Source: Hydrogenophaga sp. A37 | GTDB taxonomy: Bacteria > Pseudomonadota > Gammaproteobacteria > Burkholderiales > Burkholderiaceae_C | Assembly (NCBI RefSeq): GCF_002001205.1 | Contig: NZ_MUNZ01000193.1 | Span: 1-47,493, forward strand | DNA: 47,493 bases | Direction: 5' to 3' | Shown: positions 39,964 to 47,038 of the stretch, one piece after another | How positions within the stretch are numbered: position 1 is the stretch's first letter | Layout: every line of letters starts with the position of its first letter | Made by a program: the position numbers and the translations under genes | Notes under the pieces: generated by a model | Database searches by the model: none | The model's input: only the letters and a program-made list of their open reading frames with translations | What the model was told of the DNA's origin: nothing

Positions 39964-41165
39964 TGCGATTGGTTGATGCGGCCTGCGTTCAATTTTTGGT
40001 GTTGCTCGTGACGCTGGCAGTGCCTGCCCTGGCCCGTGAGCACGACAGCGCCTGCATTGACGCTGTGAGCTATTTGCCGCTGGATCCCGAGATGGTGGGG
40101 CGGGACAGCCATGGTGTTCCCGCATTGGGCACCTACGAACGCATCAGCCCGGACGGGCGTTTTGTCCTGCGTTCTTTTTCCGGTGCGAGGATGGGTGAAG
40201 TATCGCTGATCGAGTTGCCAGCGGACGCTGCCGGTCACCTTGTGGCCTACCGCACGCCGCTCAGCAACGAGGCGTTTCCGGTGCAGGGAACGTGGCGTTA
40301 TGTGGTCGACGTCGATGGGCGCCATTTCAGGTTGACCGATGTGGTTCGACAGCAGGAGCGAGCGAAACCACTGTTTCAAGGAGGCATGCGGGGTTTCTAC
40401 GCCGCTGCTGCGGAGCTGACCGGAGTCAAGTCCGAAGACGCATCCCTCGTCTGGATTCGCTCCATGAGTTGGCCGCAAGGTGACAGAGCAGGGCAGGGTA
40501 CCGGGCCACTCCAGGTGCGCACGCTCGGTGTGCGTGATCAGGGGGACCGTGTGGACGTGGTGGAGGACAGCGGTCCGCAATTCATCTGTGGGACAAGGGG
40601 CAGCACCGATGGCGGGGTGTACACCTTGCCCATGATTTCGGTGGATGGACTGGAGTTTTCGGCGATTCCCATCAATCCGCGCGTGGGACAACCCAGCATG
40701 CGGGTGTATGGATTGGCGAACGACACGCTCGCCGCATCACACCCTTGCGATCTGCGCATGGACCTGCATGCTGCACCTGGTAAAGCGGTGTTTGGCTTCG
40801 CCGGATCCCGGCCCGCCATGTTGACCTACACCGACAACGCCAGCGTGTACTTCGTGGACCGGCATCCCGCTTTGCGCGACCAGGTGTTCCGCATAGAAGA
40901 CGCGCAAACCCAGGTGTTGGCCAGTGCGTTTCCGGGTCTGACCCGAGACGGGCGAATCGTGTTTGGGGCGAGCTGGAAGGAATGCCGGACCCATGGCGTC
41001 TGCGTGGACCGTGCGGGTTACGTGGTGGCCGACCCGTACCAAAACCCCGACTACCGCCAGCAACTTCAACGCTTGGGGTTGGCCCCTGACAAAGCCTGCA
41101 TCACGCGGCGCGATGTCCTGCAAGAGCGACAGCGCTTTGCGGCACAACATGGGCTCAAGCCCTGA
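39963..41165 (+). CDS. Unknown secreted protein, second of a coupled pair
   Basis: No family is recognised with confidence. The 400-residue protein has a signal peptide (MRLVDAACVQFLVLLVTLAVPALA) and a mature part rich in beta-strand patterns such as YERISPDGRFVLRSFSG, EVSLIELPAD, GRPAMLTYTDNASVYFVDR-like and LTRDGRIVFGASWKEC. The SPDGR...VLRS type repeats resemble beta-propeller blades of TolB/WD40-like proteins. Six cysteines are in the mature region (CID, ICG, PCD, ECR, VCVD, KACIT), compatible with disulfides. It is translated directly after the preceding unknown gene and lies upstream of ubiG. Confidence 0.7.
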   Translation: MRLVDAACVQFLVLLVTLAVPALAREHDSACIDAVSYLPLDPEMVGRDSHGVPALGTYERISPDGRFVLRSFSGARMGEVSLIELPADAAGHLVAYRTPLSNEAFPVQGTWRYVVDVDGRHFRLTDVVRQQERAKPLFQGGMRGFYAAAAELTGVKSEDASLVWIRSMSWPQGDRAGQGTGPLQVRTLGVRDQGDRVDVVEDSGPQFICGTRGSTDGGVYTLPMISVDGLEFSAIPINPRVGQPSMRVYGLANDTLAASHPCDLRMDLHAAPGKAVFGFAGSRPAMLTYTDNASVYFVDRHPALRDQVFRIEDAQTQVLASAFPGLTRDGRIVFGASWKECRTHGVCVDRAGYVVADPYQNPDYRQQLQRLGLAPDKACITRRDVLQERQRFAAQHGLKP

Positions 41166-41186
41166 AGCCATGGGAAAATCGAAAGC

Positions 41187-41891
41187 ATGAACCCCGTCAA
41201 TGCCGATCCGGCCGAACTGGCCAAGTTTTCCGATCTCGCCCACCGCTGGTGGGACCCAGAGAGCGAATTCCGTCCCTTGCACCAGATCAACCCGTTGCGG
41301 CTGGCCTGGATCGAGGGCCTGGCCCCGCTCGCGGGTCGGCGGGTTCTCGATGTGGGTTGTGGTGGAGGCATTCTGTCGGATTCGATGGCGCGCCAAGGCG
41401 CGGACGTGACCGGTATCGACCTCTCCAGCAAGGCGCTCAAAGTGGCCCAGCTGCACGCGCTGGAGGCTGGCACCGCTCAAGTCAGCTACCGCGAGATCAG
41501 TGCCGAGGCAATGGCGCAAGAGCAGCCGGCGTCTTTCGACGTGGTCACCTGCATGGAAATGCTGGAGCATGTACCCGACCCAGCCTCCGTCGTGCGCGCC
41601 TGCGCCACACTGGTGAAGCCCGGTGGTTGGGTGTTTTTCTCCACCATCAACCGAAATCCCAAGTCGTTTTTGTTTGCCATCGTCGGCGCGGAGTACCTGC
41701 TGCAGATGCTGCCCAAAGGCACCCACGAATACGCCAAGATGATCCGGCCGAGCGAGCTGGCGCGCTACTGCCGTGCAGTCGACCTGACGCTGGAGCACAC
41801 ACGCGGCCTGGAATACAACCCGCTGTCCCAGCGCTATTGGTTGAGTGATGACACCAGCGTCAACTACATGATCGCCACGCGCCGACCATGA
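41187..41891 (+). CDS. ubiG: Ubiquinone biosynthesis O-methyltransferase
   Basis: UbiG methylates two hydroxyl groups during ubiquinone synthesis. The protein is 234 residues. It begins NPVNADPAELAKFSDLAHRWWDPESEFRPLHQINPLRL, the typical opening. The SAM-binding motif is RRVLDVGCGGGILSDSMARQGADVTGIDLS, followed by CMEMLEHVPDP and GGWVFFSTINRNPKSFLFAIVGAEYLLQMLPKGTHEY. The gph start overlaps its stop (ATGA). Confidence 0.96.
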   Translation: MNPVNADPAELAKFSDLAHRWWDPESEFRPLHQINPLRLAWIEGLAPLAGRRVLDVGCGGGILSDSMARQGADVTGIDLSSKALKVAQLHALEAGTAQVSYREISAEAMAQEQPASFDVVTCMEMLEHVPDPASVVRACATLVKPGGWVFFSTINRNPKSFLFAIVGAEYLLQMLPKGTHEYAKMIRPSELARYCRAVDLTLEHTRGLEYNPLSQRYWLSDDTSVNYMIATRRP

Positions 41892-42562
41892 ACGTGGTGT
41901 TTCGTGGCATACAGGCCGTGCTGTTCGATTTGGACGGTACCCTAATCGACAGTGCGCCCGACCTGGGCTCCGCCGCCAATGCGATGCTGGTGCGAAGGGG
42001 GCGCGATGCCATTCCGCTGGATCGCTACCGCGCATTGGCGGGCTCGGGTGCAAGGGGCATGTTGCGGGTGGCCTTTGACATCGATCCTGGGCAAAAAGAC
42101 TTCGAGCCGCTCAAGCAAGAGTTTTTCTCCGAATACCAGGCGTGCCTGACCACAAGAACCCAGGCCTTCGACGGCGTCAGCGACATGCTGGCATCGCTGT
42201 GCCGTGTTGGTTTGCCCTGGGGCGTGGTCACCAACAAAGGCGAGCGCTTCACCGGTCCGTTGACTCGGGCCATGGGGCTGTTTGACACCGCGGCCACCGT
42301 GATCAGCGGCGATACGACGCCTCACGCCAAACCCCATCCCGAGCCGCTGTTTGAAGCAGCCAGGCGAATCGCCCTGTCACCGAGCGCATGTCTTTATGTT
42401 GGCGACGACTTGCGGGACATTCAGGCCGGGCAAGCGGCCGGCATGAAAACGGTGGCCGCGCTGTACGGCTACTTAGGACAAGGGGCAGATGTGAGCGGCT
42501 GGGGGGCAGACGCTTCAATATCTTCTCCGACCGATCTCTTGCAATTGCTCGAACTGCCTTAA
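41888..42562 (+). CDS. gph: Phosphoglycolate phosphatase (HAD family)
   Basis: The 224-residue HAD hydrolase dephosphorylates 2-phosphoglycolate, a product of DNA repair and oxygenation reactions. Motif I is VLFDLDGTLIDSAPDLG, motif II is GVVTNKGERFT, and motif IV is CLYVGDDLRDIQAGQAAGM. The cap domain between has RYRALAGSGARGMLRVAF. The ubiG-gph pair is common in Burkholderiales. It ends 13 bp before ssrA, so the ssrA promoter must lie inside this gene. Confidence 0.92.
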   Translation: MNVVFRGIQAVLFDLDGTLIDSAPDLGSAANAMLVRRGRDAIPLDRYRALAGSGARGMLRVAFDIDPGQKDFEPLKQEFFSEYQACLTTRTQAFDGVSDMLASLCRVGLPWGVVTNKGERFTGPLTRAMGLFDTAATVISGDTTPHAKPHPEPLFEAARRIALSPSACLYVGDDLRDIQAGQAAGMKTVAALYGYLGQGADVSGWGADASISSPTDLLQLLELP

Positions 42563-42565
42563 ACT
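42539..42565 (+). promoter_or_regulatory. Possible ssrA promoter within the gph 3' end
   Basis: TTGCAA (42539-42544) and TAAACT (42560-42565) with a 15-bp spacer end 10 bases before mature tmRNA. The gap between gph and ssrA is only 13 bp. The match is weak and the spacing short, so this is tentative. Confidence 0.3.
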
Positions 42566-42575
42566 TGGTCCCTCA

Positions 42576-42964
42576 GGGGCTGCACTGGTTTCGACGTGGG
42601 TTCGGACACGCAGCAGGGCATGTCGAGGTTCTGTCACCTCGTAAAACCGCAGAAAAAAACTAACTGCAAACGACGAACGTTTCGCACTCGCCGCTTAATT
42701 GCCGGTGAGCTTTGCAACAGCAGGCCTATGGGCTGGGCAAGGGTTCAGACGGCGCGAGCCGCGAGAGTCCAGGCTGCAAAGATAATTTAATAGGCTGGTC
42801 GGGCGTCGGGTAACTTGGCGCACGGCAAGATTCAAGGTTGCTGGCGTCCTTCATAGCGTGCCGCTGCGCGGTGAGGGAAGTGAGATCCAAATCAGACGGC
42901 TACACATGTAGAACTGCTCGAAGAAGGCTTGCGGACGGGGGTTCAAATCCCCCCAGCTCCACCA
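42576..42964 (+). ncRNA. ssrA: tmRNA (ssrA)
   Basis: tmRNA frees stalled ribosomes and tags unfinished proteins. The 5' end GGGGCTGCACTGGTTTCGAC and the 3' end with CAGCTCC plus ACCA form the tRNA-like acceptor stem; the T-arm GGGGGTTCAAATCCCCC precedes it. The tag frame begins with resume codon GCA at 42666 and reads ANDERFALAA, ending TAA (42696-42698), the beta-proteobacterial tag form. The length of 389 bases is typical for one-piece tmRNA. The 3' end is the probable attachment site of the downstream island. Confidence 0.98.
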
Positions 42965-42975
42965 TTTCAACGTCC

Positions 42976-43011
42976 AAGGGCGTCCACCAAGATCCGGTAG
43001 ACGCCCTTTTT
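42976..43011 (+). terminator. Intrinsic terminator after ssrA
   Basis: AAGGGCGTC (42976-42984) pairs with GACGCCCTT (43000-43008), with inner ACC/GGT, followed by a T-run ending at 43011. It begins 12 bases after the CCA end of tmRNA. As it is beyond the likely attachment site, it would be carried by the island. Confidence 0.88.
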
Positions 43012-43076
43012 CATTGTAAATCAACAGTTTTCTGTCCCGTGGGGTCTATGGACGTCCCAGGACATCCCAGGTGAAA

Positions 43077-43155
43077 CCGGGGAACAGACCGGGGAACAAC
43101 CCCCTAAAATGTCTGTTCCCCGGGGTTTTGTTCCCCGGTCTCAGTCTGTTCCCCG
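43077..43155. repeat. Five GGGGAACA boxes in front of the integrase gene
   Basis: Two direct copies of CCGGGGAACA (43077-43086, 43089-43098) are followed by three inverse copies TGTTCCCCG(G) (43114-43123, 43129-43138, 43147-43155). They end 17 bases before the integrase ATG. The direct/inverse layout suits integrase arm sites, an excisionase site or an operator controlling int. Confidence 0.8.
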
Positions 43156-43171
43156 TCTGGAGGGCCCGATC

Positions 43172-44416
43172 ATGCTGACCGACAAGCAATGCAAAAGCGC
43201 CACCTGTCCACCCGATAAAAAGCGAACCCGCTTCACCGACGGGCAGGGGTTGTACTTGGAGGTGAGCCCGGGCGGTTCCAGGCGCTGGTTCTGGAAGACC
43301 TACACCGATGGAAAGGAAGGTCGCCTGGCTTTGGGGAGCTACCCGTCCATGGGGCTCGCTGATGCCCGCAAGGCGCGAGATACGGCCAGACTGCAGAAGG
43401 CAGCCGGAGTAGATCTTGTGCAGTCCCGCAAGCTGGACAAACTCAAGGGTCAGCGGGAGGGCGGTGACACCTTCAAGGCTGTGGCCCTGGAATGGCACGA
43501 GAGACAGACAGACCGCTGGAGCCCCGGACATGCCGACCGGACCAAACGCCAGTTGGAGCGAGATCTGTTTCCCTGGCTGGGGGACCGGGACATGCGCAGC
43601 ATCGAACCCATGGAATTGCTTTCGGTGCTTCAGAAGGTCGAGAGGCGCGGTGCTGTCGAGACGGCCGACCGTGGGTTGATGCTGGCGCGGCAGGTATACG
43701 AGTACTGGCTGCCCACCGCCGAGACCTCGCAACGGAACATTACCGAGGGCCTGCAGAAACGCTTGACCCCGTACCGTGGAAAGAACTTCCCGGCCATCGT
43801 GGAACCGCAGCGCTTTGGTGAGCTGCTGCGGGCCATGTACGCCTACAAGGGTGGTCCGATCGTGCGCACCGCTTTGCTGCTGGCGCCGATCCTGTTCCAG
43901 CGCCCTGGCAACCTGCGCATGATGGAGTGGGTTGAACTCGACCTGGACGGGGCGCTCTGGACCATTCCCAGCGTCAAGATGAAACGCCTGGTGGCCGAGA
44001 AGCTGAACGGGGAACCACATGTTGTTCCCTTGCCGAACCAGGCCGTGGTGATGTTGCGTGAGTTGCAGCCACTCACGGGACATGGTCGCTACGTGTTCCC
44101 CGGTCAGCGGCAGCACGACCGCCCCATGTCTGACAACTCAGTACGCAGCGCCTTGTACAGCCTGGGTTTTGGCACGGCGCAAAGCTGGCACGGTTTTCGT
44201 GCCAGTGCACGCACAATGCTGGTGGATCAGCTGGACCTGGATCCGCTGGCGATCGAGGCGAATCTGGCGCACGCGGTGAAGGACGCCAATGGCCGCAGCT
44301 ACAACCGCACCAAGTACCTGGCCAAGCGGTTTGATCAGATCCAGAAGTGGGCGGACTACCTGGACAAACTGCGCAAGGGTGCGAGCGTGATCAACATGAA
44401 GCAGTGGGCCGCATAA
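43172..44416 (+). CDS. P4-type tyrosine site-specific integrase
   Basis: This recombinase inserts and excises the island at ssrA. The start is ATG at 43172 after TGGAGGG; an upstream in-frame start at 43109 would lie within the repeat boxes. The 414-residue product has the DUF4102-type N-terminal domain (LTDKQCKSATCPPDKKRTRFTDGQGLYLEVSPGGSRRWFWKTY), a core-binding domain, and the catalytic domain with Arg244 (FQRPGNLRMMEW), His340 and Arg343 (WHGFRASART), His367 (NLAHAV) and Tyr377 (SYNRTKYL). All expected catalytic residues are present, so it appears functional. Confidence 0.96.
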   Translation: MLTDKQCKSATCPPDKKRTRFTDGQGLYLEVSPGGSRRWFWKTYTDGKEGRLALGSYPSMGLADARKARDTARLQKAAGVDLVQSRKLDKLKGQREGGDTFKAVALEWHERQTDRWSPGHADRTKRQLERDLFPWLGDRDMRSIEPMELLSVLQKVERRGAVETADRGLMLARQVYEYWLPTAETSQRNITEGLQKRLTPYRGKNFPAIVEPQRFGELLRAMYAYKGGPIVRTALLLAPILFQRPGNLRMMEWVELDLDGALWTIPSVKMKRLVAEKLNGEPHVVPLPNQAVVMLRELQPLTGHGRYVFPGQRQHDRPMSDNSVRSALYSLGFGTAQSWHGFRASARTMLVDQLDLDPLAIEANLAHAVKDANGRSYNRTKYLAKRFDQIQKWADYLDKLRKGASVINMKQWAA

Positions 44417-44425
44417 GGAACAACT

Positions 44426-44450
44426 CTCCGCGATTTTCTTTTTCGCGGAG
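44426..44450 (+). terminator. Hairpin after the integrase gene
   Basis: CTCCGCG (44426-44432) and CGCGGAG (44444-44450) pair around a T-rich loop (ATTTTCTTTTT), with outer GAACA/TGTTC able to extend the stem. No T-run follows, so it is a weak terminator or a protein site. The remaining 44451-44566 region may hold the promoter of the next operon. Confidence 0.4.
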
Positions 44451-44541
44451 GTGTTCAAGGGGACGTCTTGGAAGTGGCTCTCGCTGCTAGATTTCAGCCC
44501 GAATCCAGCACGCAACCAGTCCTTGTTGCCCCCTAGAGTGG

Positions 44542-44560
44542 TCGTCGTCACCCTCGACGA
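44542..44560 (+). promoter_or_regulatory. Dyad just upstream of the ParB-like gene
   Basis: TCGTCG (44542-44547) and CGACGA (44555-44560) are inverted arms with a 7-bp spacer, ending 6 bases before the start codon. Next to it is GATCGATCATG (44559-44569), also present at 47153-47163. Possible self-binding site of the ParB-like protein; inferred. Confidence 0.35.
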
Positions 44561-44566
44561 TCGATC

Positions 44567-45508
44567 ATGGGCTCGCTCACCAACTTCCTTGCCAATCGAA
44601 AGCCCCCAGGCATCAACCTCGACCAGCTGAACCTGTTCGAGGGCAGACCCGTGCCGACGGGGCTGGCGCTGATGGTGCCTGTCGACCAGCTCGACGAAGA
44701 CCCGGACAACCCGCGCAGGGAGTTCCCGCCTGAGGCCATCGAGGGACTTGCGCAGGACATCGCCCAGCGCGGCATCCTGCAGCCCATCGTGGTCAGTGAC
44801 CGGAACGACAAGGGACGCTACCTGATCCGCTTTGGCAGCCGGCGCTGGCGCGCCGCCATCCAGGCTGGGTTGACCACGGTGCCCGTCATCTTTGCCATCG
44901 AGGCTCGCAATGCCTACGACCAGGTGGCCGAGAACCTGAAGCGGCAGAACCTCTCCCCGCTTGAACTTGCGCAGTTCATCCGGCGCCGGGTGGATGCCGG
45001 TGAATCCAATGCCGAGGTCGGCCGCCAGCTGGGCATGGACCTGAGCACGGTGGCGCACCACCTGGCCCTGCTCAGCCTGCCACCCGTGCTGGACCAGGCA
45101 CTCAAAGACGGGCGCTGCGAATCCCCGCGCACGCTCCACGAGCTGAGCCGCCTGCATGAAGAGCAGCCCGAACAAGTGGCTGCGCTTGTCGCTGGCACGG
45201 AACACATCACCCGCGAGGCCGTGGCCAGTCTCCGTGATGCAGCTCGTGTTGTCGCGCCCGCTGCTGACAAGCCGGCACCGACGACCCCGCGACCGGACAG
45301 GGTGGCGCAGGCTCTGGCCCGCGCCAGCGGGCTCTGTGAGCGGCTGGATGCCGCGCTGCAGCGGCTGAACCGGTCAGGTGGCATCGATGCCCTCCCCCAC
45401 GAGCAGGTGCTGGCCTTGCGCCAGCGTGTCGCCGAGCTGGCCGCCAGGCTGAACCCCGAAACCACACCCGTCAGTGCCGAGGCAGGCCATGGGAAAGCCT
45501 CAGCGTGA
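44567..45508 (+). CDS. ParB/Spo0J-family protein in a mobilization cassette
   Basis: The 313-residue protein has a ParB N-terminal domain (about 35-125) with VDQLDEDPDNPRREFPPEAIEGLAQDIAQRGILQPIVV and YLIRFGSRRWRAAIQAGL, a CTP-binding GERRxRA-like box here reading GSRRWRA. A helix-turn-helix follows (ESNAEVGRQLGMDLSTVAHHLALLSLPPVL). The C-terminal third is Ala/Arg-rich and helical. There is no ParA partner nearby, so ordinary partition is unlikely; a role in element maintenance, regulation or transfer is inferred. It overlaps the next gene by 20 bases. Confidence 0.88.
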   Translation: MGSLTNFLANRKPPGINLDQLNLFEGRPVPTGLALMVPVDQLDEDPDNPRREFPPEAIEGLAQDIAQRGILQPIVVSDRNDKGRYLIRFGSRRWRAAIQAGLTTVPVIFAIEARNAYDQVAENLKRQNLSPLELAQFIRRRVDAGESNAEVGRQLGMDLSTVAHHLALLSLPPVLDQALKDGRCESPRTLHELSRLHEEQPEQVAALVAGTEHITREAVASLRDAARVVAPAADKPAPTTPRPDRVAQALARASGLCERLDAALQRLNRSGGIDALPHEQVLALRQRVAELAARLNPETTPVSAEAGHGKASA

Positions 45509-46037
45509 CCGGGTGACCATCGATCTGCGCGGCCTTCGCGAGCCGTTGCAGACGCGCGCACTGGTGAACCAGATGACCCCGGCAGCCCTGGTGCGCCAGG
45601 CCGTGCTGGCCTACCTGGCCCCGAAGTCTGGCGATCAGAAGCCAGATCCGAAACCCTTGAAATACGTGCGCGAGGAGCAGGTGATCAAGGTCACTCTGCG
45701 CCTGCCTGCCGGACACGCCGCGTTGATGAACTACCAGGCCCGCATCGCGAATGTCTCGAAGAGCATCTATGTGGCCGCGCTCATTGAAGGGGCTCCGCCG
45801 CCCAGGAACCACGCCCAGACCGTGGCCGCGCTGCAGGCCTCCACCAACCGGCTGGCCATCATCAGCACCGACCTCAGCGCCTACCTGCGCATCTTGCACA
45901 TGGTCAAGCCCGGTGCGTCGCAGGAGCTGGATCGTTATCAGGCCGGCATCGATACGCTGAACGAAGACATCGGGCGCCACCTCAACACGGCATCAGCGCT
46001 GGTGGCCGAGCTGCGGGCCACCAGGCGACCCCAATGA
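45489..46037 (+). CDS. Small accessory mobilization protein (relaxosome component-like)
   Basis: The 182-residue protein starts at ATG 45489, inside the ParB-like gene. It has two beta-like segments followed by helices: DRVTIDLRGLREPLQTRALVNQMTPAALVRQAVLAYL and VIKVTLRLPAGHAALMNYQARIANVSKSIYVAALI, both resembling ribbon-helix-helix DNA-binding units. The second half is helical (ALQASTNRLAIISTDLSAYLRIL). Size and position just before a relaxase fit MobC-like accessory proteins that help the relaxase bind oriT; no strict family match can be shown. The stop overlaps the relaxase start. Confidence 0.65.
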   Translation: MGKPQRDRVTIDLRGLREPLQTRALVNQMTPAALVRQAVLAYLAPKSGDQKPDPKPLKYVREEQVIKVTLRLPAGHAALMNYQARIANVSKSIYVAALIEGAPPPRNHAQTVAALQASTNRLAIISTDLSAYLRILHMVKPGASQELDRYQAGIDTLNEDIGRHLNTASALVAELRATRRPQ

Positions 46038-47038
46038 CCACCGGTCCCTCCATCGACGGCGTGCTGGTGGAATGGGGTGAGCGGCTGTTCTACCCGGCCA
46101 GCCGCATCGTCAAGACGGACGCCACGCCGCGCCTGAACACCCCGAACCGCCCCAGCGCAGCCGCGATCCGCCAGCGCATCGCCGCCACAGTGATGCGGCG
46201 GGCACCGCAGGTGATGGTGAAGGTCACCGGGGGTGGCCGGGGCATGGGCGCCATCGCGGCGCACTTCCGCTACATATGCAAGAACGGCCAGTTGCGCATG
46301 GAGGACGACCGGGGCGTCGTGCGCGAGGGCAAGGAGGCCATGCACGACCTGGTCGCCCAATGGCGCGTCAGCGGGTCCCTGATCCCGGAGACCAGCCACC
46401 GGCGCGAAGCCTTCAACATCATGCTGTCGATGCCGCAAGGCACCGATGCGCAGACCGTGCTGAAGGCCGCGCGCGGGTTCGCGAGGAGAGAGCTGAGGGA
46501 TCACCACTACGTGATGGTGCTGCACGAGCACCAGGCCAACCCGCACGTGCACCTGAGCGTGAAGGCCGAGTCGATCGACGGCAAACGGCTGAACCCACGC
46601 AAGACCGACCTGCACCGCTGGCGAGAAACCTTTGCGGAGAAGCTGCGGGAACTGGGTGTGGAGGCCGAGGCGACGCGACAGGCTTCGCGCGGGGCGAACC
46701 GCCGAGATGAACGCATCTGGCAAGTGAAGGCACGGCAGCAAGGGCGGTTGAGCCAGAGTGAGGAGCAGCATGTCAAGTCAGGTGCAGGCTACGAGCGCAG
46801 CCACTCCGGGGCATTCGAGGCCTGGGCGCACATCAAGAAGGCGCTGCAGGCATCCGATGTCCCGGAGGACCGGGAGCTGGCCAAGCACATCCTGCGGTTC
46901 GTGAGCGAATCGGCGTACTTCAAGGAAGTCGCGCCACGACTGCTACGCGAGGCAGCGCATCAGGACAAGCAACGAACCACCCCGGTGCAGTCGCGAGAGG
47001 TTGTGAAAACCAGGCCCTCTGTCGACATCGAGCGCTGA
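46034..47038 (+). CDS. Relaxase / mobilization nuclease (MobP/VirD2 type)
   Basis: Relaxases nick oriT and carry the DNA strand into a recipient. The 334-residue protein begins at ATG 46034, overlapping the previous stop (ATGA). Motif I is AAHFRYICKNGQLRMEDDRG with Tyr80 as the probable nucleophile. Motif III, the metal-binding His triad, is MVLHEHQANPHVHLSVK (H164, H166, H171, H173). A conserved basic region follows (KRLNPRKTDLHRWRETFAEKLRELG). The C-terminal third is short and charged, with no primase or helicase domain, as in mobilizable rather than self-transmissible elements. Confidence 0.92.
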   Translation: MTTGPSIDGVLVEWGERLFYPASRIVKTDATPRLNTPNRPSAAAIRQRIAATVMRRAPQVMVKVTGGGRGMGAIAAHFRYICKNGQLRMEDDRGVVREGKEAMHDLVAQWRVSGSLIPETSHRREAFNIMLSMPQGTDAQTVLKAARGFARRELRDHHYVMVLHEHQANPHVHLSVKAESIDGKRLNPRKTDLHRWRETFAEKLRELGVEAEATRQASRGANRRDERIWQVKARQQGRLSQSEEQHVKSGAGYERSHSGAFEAWAHIKKALQASDVPEDRELAKHILRFVSESAYFKEVAPRLLREAAHQDKQRTTPVQSREVVKTRPSVDIER

